Shown here piece by piece: positions 44,948 through 53,339 of a stretch of 64,000 nt of DNA; within the stretch, counting starts at the first letter, position 1; each line of letters begins with the position of its first letter. The position numbers and the translations under genes are program-made. Under the pieces are notes generated by a model. It saw only the letters and a program-made list of their open reading frames with translations. It had not been told where the DNA came from and searched no databases. This stretch comes from JANOYY01 sp043720395 (GTDB taxonomy: Bacteria; Actinomycetota; Acidimicrobiia; Acidimicrobiales; JANYDT01): the NCBI GenBank assembly GCA_043720395.1, contig JAYSSR010000061.1, positions 1 through 64,000 on the forward strand. The letters are read 5' to 3'.

Positions 44948-44985
44948 CCTGCAGTGCCCCGGGTGGTATCCCCGCAGCGGTCGCA

Positions 44986-45055
44986 CCGAAACCACCCGAT
45001 CGAACCACCCGATCGACCGAAACCGACATTGGGTGGTCGCATCGGGTGGTTTTGG
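44986..45055. terminator. large bidirectional hairpin between convergent genes
   Basis: 25-nt arms (CCGAAACCACCCGATCGAAC... at 44986-45010 and GGGTGGTCGCATCGGGTGG... at 45031-45055) with few mismatches and a 20-nt loop. It lies between the thioesterase (+) and the TIGR03086 gene (-), so it can end both transcripts. It is also internally repetitive (ACCACCCGATCG twice). Confidence 0.7.
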
Positions 45056-45071
45056 TCGGCCGTCAGCGGCG

Positions 45072-45620
45072 TCAGACCTTGCGGCCGAGGAAGCAGAGGA
45101 ACTCAGTCTGCAGATCGGCACCCTCGGGGGCCTCGATCTTGTCCGAGAACACGCCGGGTCGGCGGATCATCGCGTCCATCGGCTTGAGGCCCGAGTAGGC
45201 ACCTTCCACGAGATCGACCGGTAGGGACTCGTCGCCACCGACCGAGCGAGCCAGATCCCACGTATGGACGAGGACGTCGGTCGTGATGATGCGTCCCAAG
45301 AGCTGGTCGGCTGGCATCGGTCCGAATGGACCATCCAAGTTTGCGGACAGGTCCGCAGTGGCCACGAGGCCGGTGAACCCATCGCGCGCGAAGTTCCACG
45401 CCGCACGGATGTCCTCGTCGGCGGCGAGTTCGGCCGGCGCGGGACCGCCCAGACCGGCCGAGAGGCGGCGAAAGTTGCCGATGACGTGGCCGACAACGTC
45501 ACGCGCGGTCCACTCGTCGCACGGCGACGGGTTACTCCAGGAAGTGTCGGCGGCGGCTTGGACCCGCTGGTCGAAACCTCCGACGACTTGGTTGACACGG
45601 TCGATAGTTTCTTGGCTCAT
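45072..45620 (-). CDS. TIGR03086-family metal-binding (DinB/MDMPI-like) protein
   Basis: 182 residues from the ATG at 45620. Typical start of mycothiol-dependent maleylpyruvate-isomerase-like proteins: VNQVVGGFDQRVQAAADTSW, SNPSPCDEWTARDVVGHVIG, and a His in LVHTWDLARSVGGD. The helical-bundle fold binds a metal through three His. A mycothiol-S-transferase-type activity is common in this superfamily in actinobacteria, but the substrate is unknown. Confidence 0.88.
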   Translation of the reverse strand: MSQETIDRVNQVVGGFDQRVQAAADTSWSNPSPCDEWTARDVVGHVIGNFRRLSAGLGGPAPAELAADEDIRAAWNFARDGFTGLVATADLSANLDGPFGPMPADQLLGRIITTDVLVHTWDLARSVGGDESLPVDLVEGAYSGLKPMDAMIRRPGVFSDKIEAPEGADLQTEFLCFLGRKV

Positions 45621-45716
45621 ACGGCGAAGGGTAGACGTTTCTGGTGCCGTCGGTGCCGCGTCACGCCGCCCAACACAGTCCACGCCGATTGTCACGATTT
45701 GCCCACATCGAGTTGT

Positions 45717-45726
45717 CACAATTGTG
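45717..45726. promoter_or_regulatory. CACAATTGTG palindrome before the glutaminyl cyclase
   Basis: Perfect 10-bp palindrome ending 3 bases before the GTG start, with a related TTGTCAC word repeated just upstream (GATTGTCACGAT, GAGTTGTCACAA). Possible operator. Confidence 0.35.
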
Positions 45727-45728
45727 GC

Positions 45729-46577
45729 GTGACCCCGCTCCTGCCTCATCGGCCGCGTCAGACGAAGCTCGCGGCAGCAGTGCTGAGCCTGGCCCTCGTC
45801 GCCACCTCAGCCTCGGCACGCCCACCGACTGCTGCTGGCGCTCCAACCACGAGACAGCCGACCAGCGGTCGAGCAACCGTAAGCGTCGTGCGCACATACC
45901 CACACGACGTCACCTCGTTCACCGAGGGCCTCGAGGTGCGAGGCGACACGGTGTACGAGAGCAGCGGTTTGTACCAGGTCTCGGAAATGCGCCAGTCGTC
46001 GCTGCGGACGGGCAAGGTCACGAAGCGGGTTGCTCTGGAGCCGACGATGTTTGCGGAGGGCATGACGGTTCTGCCCGATGGCCGCGTGGTGCAGTTGACC
46101 TGGAAGGAGAAGGTCGCGATCGTCCGCGACGCGAAGACGCTTCTCGAAATCGGTCGGCTGCCCTACGACGAGGAGGGTTGGGGTCTGTGCTACTCGGCGG
46201 AGCGCAAGCTCTTCGTTCATAGCGATGGAACCAATGTCCTCCGACTCCGCGACGCGAAGACGTTCGAGGTCCTCGTGGCCATCCCGACAAAATTCTCCGA
46301 CAACCGCACTCCCACCGCCCTCAACGAACTGGAGTGCGTCGGGAACACCGTCTATGTCAACGTCTGGACGACGAAGCTGATTCTCCAGATCGACCTCACG
46401 AGTGGCGTCATCTTGCGGACGATCGACGCGGCGGCGATCGGCCCCGCGGAGACTGCCGCGCCCGATGATGTGCTCAACGGCATTGCCCGGCTCCCGAACG
46501 GCAACTTCCTCCTCACCGGGAAACGTTGGCCGCGGTCGTACGAGGTCAAGTTCATGAACGTTCCGGTGACAAAGTAA
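45729..46577 (+). CDS. secreted glutaminyl-peptide cyclotransferase
   Basis: 282 residues from GTG 45729. Signal peptide (KLAAAVLSLALVATSASA), then the five-bladed propeller of the plant/bacterial glutaminyl cyclase family (PF05096): RTYPHDVTSFTEGLEVRGDT, VYESSGLY, WGLCYSAERKLFVHSDGT, LNELECVGNTVYVNVWTT. ALNELE carries the catalytic Glu region. Forms N-terminal pyroglutamate on exported peptides or proteins. Length as in the family. Confidence 0.9.
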   Translation: MTPLLPHRPRQTKLAAAVLSLALVATSASARPPTAAGAPTTRQPTSGRATVSVVRTYPHDVTSFTEGLEVRGDTVYESSGLYQVSEMRQSSLRTGKVTKRVALEPTMFAEGMTVLPDGRVVQLTWKEKVAIVRDAKTLLEIGRLPYDEEGWGLCYSAERKLFVHSDGTNVLRLRDAKTFEVLVAIPTKFSDNRTPTALNELECVGNTVYVNVWTTKLILQIDLTSGVILRTIDAAAIGPAETAAPDDVLNGIARLPNGNFLLTGKRWPRSYEVKFMNVPVTK

Positions 46578-46604
46578 GCGCGCTGATTTCTTGCCAGAAG
46601 TTCG

Positions 46605-47069
46605 TTAGCCAAACGACCGCAGGCGACGCAGGACAGTTGCAATTTCCGACGCCGCTCGCTGATCGGTGACCGCCTCGGCCAGCCCCGTCAATCGGGTGAC
46701 CCACGTGTCGACGATTGCCCGTCCGACCCCACCACCGAGTTGTTCCGCGCGTTGGAGGTCTTGCTCGGCCAACGCGCACTGAAACTCAGCCTCGCTGTAC
46801 CGGGCGACCGTCATCGGGAGGCGTTCTGCCTTAGCCCGCGGATAGTCGGTGATGTCGACCAGTGCGCCAGGCTCCAGCTTGAAGAGGCCCGCAAGGACAA
46901 TCACCGTACGTTCGCTGGCATCGCGCATGGACGCTTCGAGGTGCGAAACCGCCGTTCGAGACATCGCAAGACGTTCGGCCAGTTCGGTCTGCGACCACCC
47001 GAAGTCGCCGCGCAGTGCTGCGACCCGGCGTCCAAAGCGTTCCGGAAGAGGTTGGATCGGCTCGACCAT
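46605..47069 (-). CDS. XRE-family HTH regulator
   Basis: 154 residues from the ATG at 47069; a GTG at 47087 is an alternative. An HTH_3 motif lies near the N-terminus (GRRVAALRGDFGWSQTELAE then RLAMSRTAVSHLEASMR). The middle and C-terminus are helical (ERLPMTVARYSEAEFQCALA, AIVDTWVTRLTGLAEAV) and may sense a ligand. It is transcribed away from gmd with a 199-bp gap holding a 23-bp palindrome, a possible target. Confidence 0.85.
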   Translation of the reverse strand: MVEPIQPLPERFGRRVAALRGDFGWSQTELAERLAMSRTAVSHLEASMRDASERTVIVLAGLFKLEPGALVDITDYPRAKAERLPMTVARYSEAEFQCALAEQDLQRAEQLGGGVGRAIVDTWVTRLTGLAEAVTDQRAASEIATVLRRLRSFG

Positions 47070-47215
47070 GGCCGCAGAGCCTGCCACCGAACACCTAGAG
47101 GCGCAGCGGATAGGTCACGGCTTTGGCGCGACGATGGTCGGCGGCCGGCTTCGCCGGCCGATTCATTTTGCTGTGTCGATTGAGGCCTCGCCTATCGGCT
47201 CGCCCTCTTAGGCAC

Positions 47216-47238
47216 GTCTGCCAACCAGGTTGGCAGAC
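47216..47238. promoter_or_regulatory. 23-bp perfect palindrome upstream of gmd
   Basis: GTCTGCCAACC - A - GGTTGGCAGAC, 11-bp arms, 30 bases before the gmd ATG and within the divergent region shared with the XRE gene. The single-base centre makes an RNA hairpin unlikely, so a dimeric protein operator is favoured. Confidence 0.6.
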
Positions 47239-47268
47239 AGGACACCGTTCGTCGTTCACGATGGACCC

Positions 47269-48240
47269 ATGGCAACACCACGCGCGCTTATTACCGGCAT
47301 CACCGGACAGGACGGTTCGTACCTCGCCGAGCATCTCCTCGAACTCGGATACGAGGTCGTCGGAATGGTCCGCCGCTCGTCGACGGTCAGCTTCGAACGG
47401 ATCAGCCACCTCCAGGACCGCATCGCTCTCGCTGCCGGAGACTTGCTCGACGAGGCGTCGATCATCGCGATCCTCTCGGAGCATCGGCCGACCGAGGTGT
47501 ACAACCTCGCCGCGCAATCGTTCGTGCAGACGTCGTGGAGCCAAGCCGTCTTCACCGGTGAGACGACGGCGCTCGGCGTGACGCGGGTGCTCGACGCGAT
47601 CCGCCACGTCGACCCGGAAATTCGCTGCTACCAGGCGTCGTCGTCGGAGATGTTCGGCAAGGTGCAGGCCGTTCCACAGAACGAAGACACGTCGTTCTAT
47701 CCACGCAGTCCCTACGGTGTGGCGAAGGTGTACGGCTACTGGATCACCGTGAATTACCGCGAGTCCTACGACATGCACGCGAGTTCCGGCATCTTGTTCA
47801 ACCACGAATCACCGCGTCGGGGCCTTGAGTTCGTGACCCGCAAGATCACGCACAGCGTCGCACGCATCAAGCACGGGCTCCAGTCGCAGCTCGCGCTCGG
47901 CAACCTTGATTCGCAGCGGGACTGGGGCTTCGCCGGTGACTACGTGAAGGCCATGCACCTCATGCTTCAGCAGGACCGGCCCGATGACTACGTGATCTCG
48001 ACCGACGAGACGCACTCCGTGCGCGAGTTCTGCGAGATCGCGTTTGCGCACGTGGGCCTTCGCTACGAGGACTACGTGATCATGGACCCACGCTTCGTAC
48101 GCCCCGCGGAAGTCGACCTGCTCATCGGCGACTCGTCAAAGGCAAAGGAGACGCTGGGCTGGACGCGCGAGGTCGACTTCCAGAACCTCGTCACGATGAT
48201 GGTCGACGCCGACATGGACGAGGTCCGGGCTGGTCGGTGA
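47269..48240 (+). CDS. gmd: GDP-mannose 4,6-dehydratase
   Basis: 323 residues from ATG 47269. Extended SDR: RALITGITGQDGSYLAEHLL (G-x-x-G-x-x-G), VGMVRRSST, and the active site SSSEMFGKVQ with SPYGVAKVYGYWITVNYRES (Y-x3-K). Also GILFNHESPRRGLEFVTRKI and the substrate loop FAGDYVKAMHLMLQ. Makes GDP-4-keto-6-deoxymannose for deoxyhexose surface sugars. No GDP-fucose synthase is adjacent. Confidence 0.95.
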   Translation: MATPRALITGITGQDGSYLAEHLLELGYEVVGMVRRSSTVSFERISHLQDRIALAAGDLLDEASIIAILSEHRPTEVYNLAAQSFVQTSWSQAVFTGETTALGVTRVLDAIRHVDPEIRCYQASSSEMFGKVQAVPQNEDTSFYPRSPYGVAKVYGYWITVNYRESYDMHASSGILFNHESPRRGLEFVTRKITHSVARIKHGLQSQLALGNLDSQRDWGFAGDYVKAMHLMLQQDRPDDYVISTDETHSVREFCEIAFAHVGLRYEDYVIMDPRFVRPAEVDLLIGDSSKAKETLGWTREVDFQNLVTMMVDADMDEVRAGR

Positions 48241-48334
48241 CCGGGACTGACCGGGAGCTGACCGGAAGTCGTGCACCCTTACGGTCGCACGCTGCTAAGT
48301 TCTCTGTGCTCTCGGACGTGTCCGATGCACATCC

Positions 48335-48408
48335 GGACGATTAGCTCAGTTGGTTAGAGCGCCTGCATGACACGCAGGAGGTCGCAGGTTCAATTCCTGC
48401 ATCGTCCA
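48335..48408 (+). tRNA. tRNA-Val (GAC)
   Basis: GGACGAT pairs with ATCGTCC as a 7-bp acceptor stem; D-arm TAGCTCAGTTGGTTAGAGC; anticodon arm CCTGC-ATGACAC-GCAGG with anticodon GAC; T-arm GCAGGTTCAATTCCTGC; discriminator A. The CCA end is not encoded. Confidence 0.95.
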
Positions 48409-48412
48409 CTCC

Positions 48413-48433
48413 CACGGGGCGCTCCGCCCCGTG
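48413..48433 (+). terminator. hairpin after tRNA-Val
   Basis: CACGGGGCG - CTC - CGCCCCGTG, a 9-bp GC stem starting 5 bases after the tRNA. Likely ends its transcript; no U-run. Confidence 0.6.
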
Positions 48434-48624
48434 TACCCCCGGAAAGCGCTCCTGGTCCCGGGCCCCGTCTCCGCCGCGAGCGGACGCACGATTTGTTGAC
48501 ACATGTGTCGAGTGTCACTACATTGACCCTGGAAGGTCTCGCCCTTCGCTGGTCCTCGGCCAACTTTGAGTCCGTGGTCCTCAGCATCCGCCAGTGTCGT
48601 TCGTCTATGCAGGGGGAAATTCGC

Positions 48625-50277
48625 TTGAAGAAGATCTACGTCGGGCTCGCGTCGATTGCGGTGAGCGTGACCATGGTGTCCACGCCCGCGCTCAGCGCAA
48701 CCAAAACAACGAAGAAGGCGAAAGCAACGACGAAGAAGGTCGTGCCGACCGCCGCACCGGCCGCAACAATCGCGCCTGTCACTACCAAGGCGGGAACGGC
48801 GAACCTGCCGGCCGAAGCGGACCCGAACGGCACGTTGCGCATCGGAAATGCATTGCTGCCCGGCCAGAACTACATCCAGTTCGATCTCACCAAAATGGCC
48901 ACCCCGGGCCTGCCCATCCACGCACTCGTCTACGACACGCTCCTGCGCCAACAGCCCGACGGATCATTCAAGCCAGGTTTAGCGAAGTCAGCCAAGGTCG
49001 AGAGCGACAAAGTCATCTCCATCGAGTTGCAACCCAACGTCAAGTTCTCCGACGGCACCGTCTTCGATGCCGACGCAGTCAAGGCCGGCCTCGAGCGCAA
49101 CGTCGCCGCGAACAATCCTGGCTCGATTGCAACGGAGATGAAACAAATTGACAAAATTACGGTCAATGGCCCACTCAAACTGACGCTTCAATTGAAGACC
49201 CCCATTTCCGGGTTTTTCTACCAATTTCTCAGTCGCGGCGAAATGATGATCGCATCGCCAACCGCAGTCGCCAAGGGCCAGGACATGCAAACGAAACCGG
49301 TGGGTGCCGGTCCATTTCTCCTTGAGTCCATTGCGCCCGAGCAAAAGGTTCGGCTCGTGAAGAACCCGAACTATTTCCAGGCCGACCGGGTCCGCCTCGC
49401 CGCTGTTGAGTACATTCATGTTGCCGACCCAACGGCTCTCAACAACGCGATGTTGGCTGGGCAGATCGATGCCGCCGACGCCATCCAAGTACAGACGGAG
49501 CGGGCCTTGCGGGGAGATTCGCGCATGAACGTTGCCGTCAAGTCATCGGACGCCACCAACCTGTGGGGCTCGCTTTGCAAGTCGAGCGGACCGCTTGCTG
49601 ACGTACGGGTTCGACAGGCGCTCAACTATGGCATCGACCGTGACGTGATCAACAGGATCGTGTACGAGGGCAAGGGTGAACCGCTCGATGCCTTGGTAAA
49701 AACCGACAACGTCCTGTACGACAAGAAGTACAAGGACTACTACAAGCGGAACGTCGACAAGGCGAAGAAGCTCCTCGCCGACGCCGGGTATCCGAACGGT
49801 GTCACGATCGACTTCTTCTACTCCGCTGGTGACAGCCAGACCGCATCTGAAATCATCCAACAGCAGCTCAAGGACATCGGGGTCACCATGAACCTTGCGT
49901 TGAGCTCGAACCTCATTGTCGACTTTTTCACCACGTCTCCGAAGCGGCCCGCCTACGTCTTCCCTTTGCAGCGTATCGGTCTTGACAAGATCACCCGCAA
50001 TCTGCAGCCGGGCAGCATCGGCAACATCTGCAATTATAACGATGAAGAGCTCAATAAGGTGATCGAGATCCTGCGTTCCAAGTCGCTCGACGACCCCGCC
50101 TCCAAGCAGTATTGGAACCTGATGACAGACGTTGTTCTCGAGAAGGCGTTGTTCCTGTTCGTCGACTTCGGGGTCTCGCGAAACGTCAACAGCGACAAGG
50201 TCGGCGGAGTGTCGTATCTCCTCAACTTCGGGGGATTGCCCTACATCGACATTCCCGAGTCCTACAAGAAGAAGTGA
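48625..50277 (+). CDS. ABC transporter substrate-binding protein (SBP_bac_5)
   Basis: 550 residues from TTG 48625, with GGGGGA eight bases upstream; ATG 48607 would spoil the signal peptide. KKIYVGLASIAVSVTMVSTP is the export signal, then a Thr/Lys/Ala linker (TKTTKKAKATTKK). The family 5 core has FDLTKMATPGLPIHALVYDT, KFSDGTVFDADAVKAGLERN, VGAGPFLLES and VRQALNYGIDRDVINRIVYE. Binds oligopeptides or similar solutes for the permeases that follow. It has no lipobox Cys, so anchoring is unclear. Confidence 0.9.
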   Translation: MKKIYVGLASIAVSVTMVSTPALSATKTTKKAKATTKKVVPTAAPAATIAPVTTKAGTANLPAEADPNGTLRIGNALLPGQNYIQFDLTKMATPGLPIHALVYDTLLRQQPDGSFKPGLAKSAKVESDKVISIELQPNVKFSDGTVFDADAVKAGLERNVAANNPGSIATEMKQIDKITVNGPLKLTLQLKTPISGFFYQFLSRGEMMIASPTAVAKGQDMQTKPVGAGPFLLESIAPEQKVRLVKNPNYFQADRVRLAAVEYIHVADPTALNNAMLAGQIDAADAIQVQTERALRGDSRMNVAVKSSDATNLWGSLCKSSGPLADVRVRQALNYGIDRDVINRIVYEGKGEPLDALVKTDNVLYDKKYKDYYKRNVDKAKKLLADAGYPNGVTIDFFYSAGDSQTASEIIQQQLKDIGVTMNLALSSNLIVDFFTTSPKRPAYVFPLQRIGLDKITRNLQPGSIGNICNYNDEELNKVIEILRSKSLDDPASKQYWNLMTDVVLEKALFLFVDFGVSRNVNSDKVGGVSYLLNFGGLPYIDIPESYKKK

Positions 50278-50361
50278 GAACCGCCGGAGTCGCCGAGACA
50301 CCGGTCGGCGGCCGACTCAGTCGCTCATCGCCGAATTTGATCGGATGAAGGTGGTGTCGGT

Positions 50362-51309
50362 GTGGGAACACTGATCCTTCGACGACTGGCAGGACTCGTC
50401 CCGCTGCTGTTCGTCGTTTCCTTCCTGGTCTTCATGCTGGGTTCGCTCGTTCCGGGCGACCCAGCAGCGACGTTGGCTGGAGGGCTCAGCGCCTCACAGG
50501 AGCAGATCGACGAAGTTCGTCGCCAGCTCAATCTCGACGACCCACCGCTGGTGCAGTACGGCCGATGGCTGAGCAAAGCGGTGAGACTCGACCTCGGCAC
50601 GTCGCTTTCAACCAAGCAGTCGGTCAGCGGTCAGATTGCCGAGCGCTTGCCACGCACCGCAGCTATTGCATTCGCTGCGATTCTCGTAACGATGATCATC
50701 GGTATACCGATCGGCATCATCGCAGGCATGCGTCCTGGCTCGCGTCGAGACCGCGCTGTCGTATTCGGTGCCAGCACCTTTCAGTCGGTGCCGAACTATC
50801 TGGTAGCCGCGCTTCTCGTCACCTGGCTTGCGGTTAAGTTCCGCATCTTCCGTGCGGTGGGCTTCATCCACTTCTCCGAGAGTCCGATCGGATGGATCAA
50901 GTCGCTCGTGTTGCCGGCGCTCGCTCTCGGGCTCGCGCCCGCAGCGATTATGGCTCGGCAACTTCGGGCTGGGCTGATCGACGTGCTCAACAGCGCGTAC
51001 GTGCGCACGGCCTGGGCAAAAGGTGCCGGACCGGCTCGAGTGGTCGGCAAGCACGCGTTGAAGAACGCCTCCATCCCGGCCTTGACCGTGCTCGGCAACC
51101 AACTCAACGCCCTTATCGGAGGCACGGTCATTGCAGAGTTCATCTTCGCAATTCCTGGCATCGGATCGTACCTCTTTCAGGCAGTCACCTCGAAGGATCT
51201 ACCAGCGATACAGGGAGTCGCGCTCACATTCGTGACGATGCAGGTGCTGCTGAATCTCGTCATTGACATTACGTACGGCTACCTCAACCCCAAGGTGCGG
51301 ATCTTGTGA
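50362..51309 (+). CDS. ABC transporter permease, DppB/OppB type
   Basis: 315 residues. LILRRLAGLVPLLFVVSFLV is the classical start, followed by SLVPGDPAATLAGG, QIDEVRRQLNLDDPPLVQYG and LDLGTSLSTKQSV. The coupling EAA-like loop reads SAYVRTAWAKGAGPARVVGK and the last helices follow. Six membrane segments expected. Its stop overlaps the next gene by 4 bases (GTGA). Confidence 0.93.
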   Translation: MGTLILRRLAGLVPLLFVVSFLVFMLGSLVPGDPAATLAGGLSASQEQIDEVRRQLNLDDPPLVQYGRWLSKAVRLDLGTSLSTKQSVSGQIAERLPRTAAIAFAAILVTMIIGIPIGIIAGMRPGSRRDRAVVFGASTFQSVPNYLVAALLVTWLAVKFRIFRAVGFIHFSESPIGWIKSLVLPALALGLAPAAIMARQLRAGLIDVLNSAYVRTAWAKGAGPARVVGKHALKNASIPALTVLGNQLNALIGGTVIAEFIFAIPGIGSYLFQAVTSKDLPAIQGVALTFVTMQVLLNLVIDITYGYLNPKVRIL

Positions 51310-53339
51310 GCGGCGTCGCCACTGCCATTGCGGCGGCCGACGGACCAGGCGGCCTGGAGCCGACCGGCCAAGGACCGCTCGCGACCCGTGTGGTTGGGCC
51401 GTACCGCCGCGCTCTGCGGCGACTCTCGCGTAACTGGGGGGCCATGGTGGCGCTCTCGGTCCTCGTTGTCATGATCCTGGCTGCAATCTTCGCCCCGCTC
51501 GTCACGAGCTACGAACCAACGACGCTGCTCGACCTCCCTTGGCAAGGGGCGTCGAAAGCGCACTGGTTGGGCACCGACGACATCGGGCGCGACAACTTCT
51601 CGCGTCTCGTCTACAGCGGTCGCATTGAACTGCGCGCAGCCTTCCAGGTTGTGTTGTTCGTACTGCTCCTTTCGGTCCCGATCGGCCTCGCCTCCGGCAC
51701 CATCGGCGGCAAAGTCGACTTTCTGATCATGAGAACGATGGAAGCAGTCTCGAGTTTCCCACCGCTGATTCTCGCTCTAGCCATCGCTGGAATCCTCGGT
51801 CCGGGTCTCACCAACCTGATGATTGCAACAACGATCGTTTTCATCCCGCCATTCGTCCGGCTGATCCGCGCTCAGGCCCTGGCAGTCAGCGGCGAGACGT
51901 TCATCGAAGCGTCGCGTTCGATCGGCACGCCGACGTTCAAAATCATGCTGCGTCGTGTGTTGCCGAACCTCGCCTCCGCGCTGATCGTCCAGACATCGGT
52001 CGCACTGGGATCGGTTGCCTTGATCTCGGCTGCGCTCGGCTTCCTCGGCTTAGGACCCTCGGCACCGACGCCGACCTGGGGCGGGATGGTACGCAAGGCC
52101 TTCGAGGTGCTCACGACCAACCCCAACCAAATTCTCCCGGCCGGCGTCGCAATCGCAGTTTGCGTGTTGTGTTTCAACGTCGTGGGGGACGGCCTTCGAG
52201 ATGCGCTCGGATTGGGTTTGCCGCGCAACGAGCGCGGCCGCAGACTTCGGACCCGTCTCGGAACGACCCTCGTGACCGCGGAACCCCGTGACGTGGTTGC
52301 GACCAGTCACGCTGGACCGGCATTGCTCTCGGTTCGTGATTTGCGGATCACCTTCAGTACCGAGCAAGGCTCCGTCGAGGTGGTAGACGGAGTCTCGTTC
52401 GATGTAAAGCCAGGTCAGGTCGTCGGACTTGTAGGCGAATCGGGCTCGGGCAAGACTATGACGTCGCTCGCAATAATGCGCCTCATTCCTTCACCGCCGG
52501 GGCGCATAACGGGTGGTTCCGTAACGTTTGATGGTCGTGAATTGCTTGATCTCACCGCCAAGGAATTGAGGACGTTGCGTGGCGACGGCATCGCAATGAT
52601 CTTCCAGGACCCGCAATCGAGCCTGAATCCATCTTTCACGATCGGCAATCAACTCGTCGAAGCTCTCCGCCTCCATCGCAATGTTTCAAAAACGGAAGCG
52701 TCTACACGGTCGATCGAGCTGCTCGATCAGGTAGGGATACCGGACCCAGCAGCGCGAATGAAGGACTATCCTCACCATCTCTCCGGCGGTATGCGCCAGC
52801 GAGTGATGATCGCAATGGCGCTTACATGCGAGCCCCGCCTGCTCATCGCCGACGAGCCGACCACAGCACTTGACGTCACTGTGCAAGCGCAGATTCTCGA
52901 ACTGCTGAAAAAGCTCGGGCGGGAACTGGGAATGTCGATAATCTTCGTCACCCATGACCTCGGCGTCGTCGCTGACATCTGTGATGAGGTCGTCGTTCTG
53001 TATGCCGGTCAGGTGGTTGAACAAGCCGACGTCCGAACACTGTTCAGCGCACCCGCGCACCCGTATACGTCGGTGCTGCTCGAGGCAATCCCGCAGGAGA
53101 CCGAGGCCGGGCAGCGGCTCGTGTCGATCCCCGGGGTCGTGCCGCCGGCAGGGCACATGCCAACAGGGTGCCGTTTTGCTCCACGCTGCCAACATGCGCA
53201 GCCCTCGTGCTCAGTTCAATCCATCGAGCTGGAACGCAGCAACGGCCGCGCTGTGCGCTGCCTTCGGGCCGATGAACTTTCGCTGAAAGGTGCCACGGCG
53301 GCCAACCCTCTCGTCGTGGCAACTGCTCCCGATGGATGA
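51306..53339 (+). CDS. fused ABC permease (DppC) and ATPase (DppD)
   Basis: 677 residues. Residues 1 to about 300 are the DppC permease (NWGAMVALSVLVVMILAAIF, WLGTDDIGRDNFSRLVYSGR, FIEASRSIGTPTFKIMLRR). Residues about 340-677 are the DppD ATPase: Walker A GLVGESGSGKTMT, IAMIFQDPQSSLNPSFTIG, signature HLSGGMRQRVMIAM, Walker B LLIADEPTTALD, and the oligopeptide C-tail CRFAPRCQHAQPSC. The linker GLGLPRNERGRRLRTRLGTT bridges them. Usually two genes; fusion fixes the 1:1 ratio. Confidence 0.92.
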   Translation: MSGVATAIAAADGPGGLEPTGQGPLATRVVGPYRRALRRLSRNWGAMVALSVLVVMILAAIFAPLVTSYEPTTLLDLPWQGASKAHWLGTDDIGRDNFSRLVYSGRIELRAAFQVVLFVLLLSVPIGLASGTIGGKVDFLIMRTMEAVSSFPPLILALAIAGILGPGLTNLMIATTIVFIPPFVRLIRAQALAVSGETFIEASRSIGTPTFKIMLRRVLPNLASALIVQTSVALGSVALISAALGFLGLGPSAPTPTWGGMVRKAFEVLTTNPNQILPAGVAIAVCVLCFNVVGDGLRDALGLGLPRNERGRRLRTRLGTTLVTAEPRDVVATSHAGPALLSVRDLRITFSTEQGSVEVVDGVSFDVKPGQVVGLVGESGSGKTMTSLAIMRLIPSPPGRITGGSVTFDGRELLDLTAKELRTLRGDGIAMIFQDPQSSLNPSFTIGNQLVEALRLHRNVSKTEASTRSIELLDQVGIPDPAARMKDYPHHLSGGMRQRVMIAMALTCEPRLLIADEPTTALDVTVQAQILELLKKLGRELGMSIIFVTHDLGVVADICDEVVVLYAGQVVEQADVRTLFSAPAHPYTSVLLEAIPQETEAGQRLVSIPGVVPPAGHMPTGCRFAPRCQHAQPSCSVQSIELERSNGRAVRCLRADELSLKGATAANPLVVATAPDG

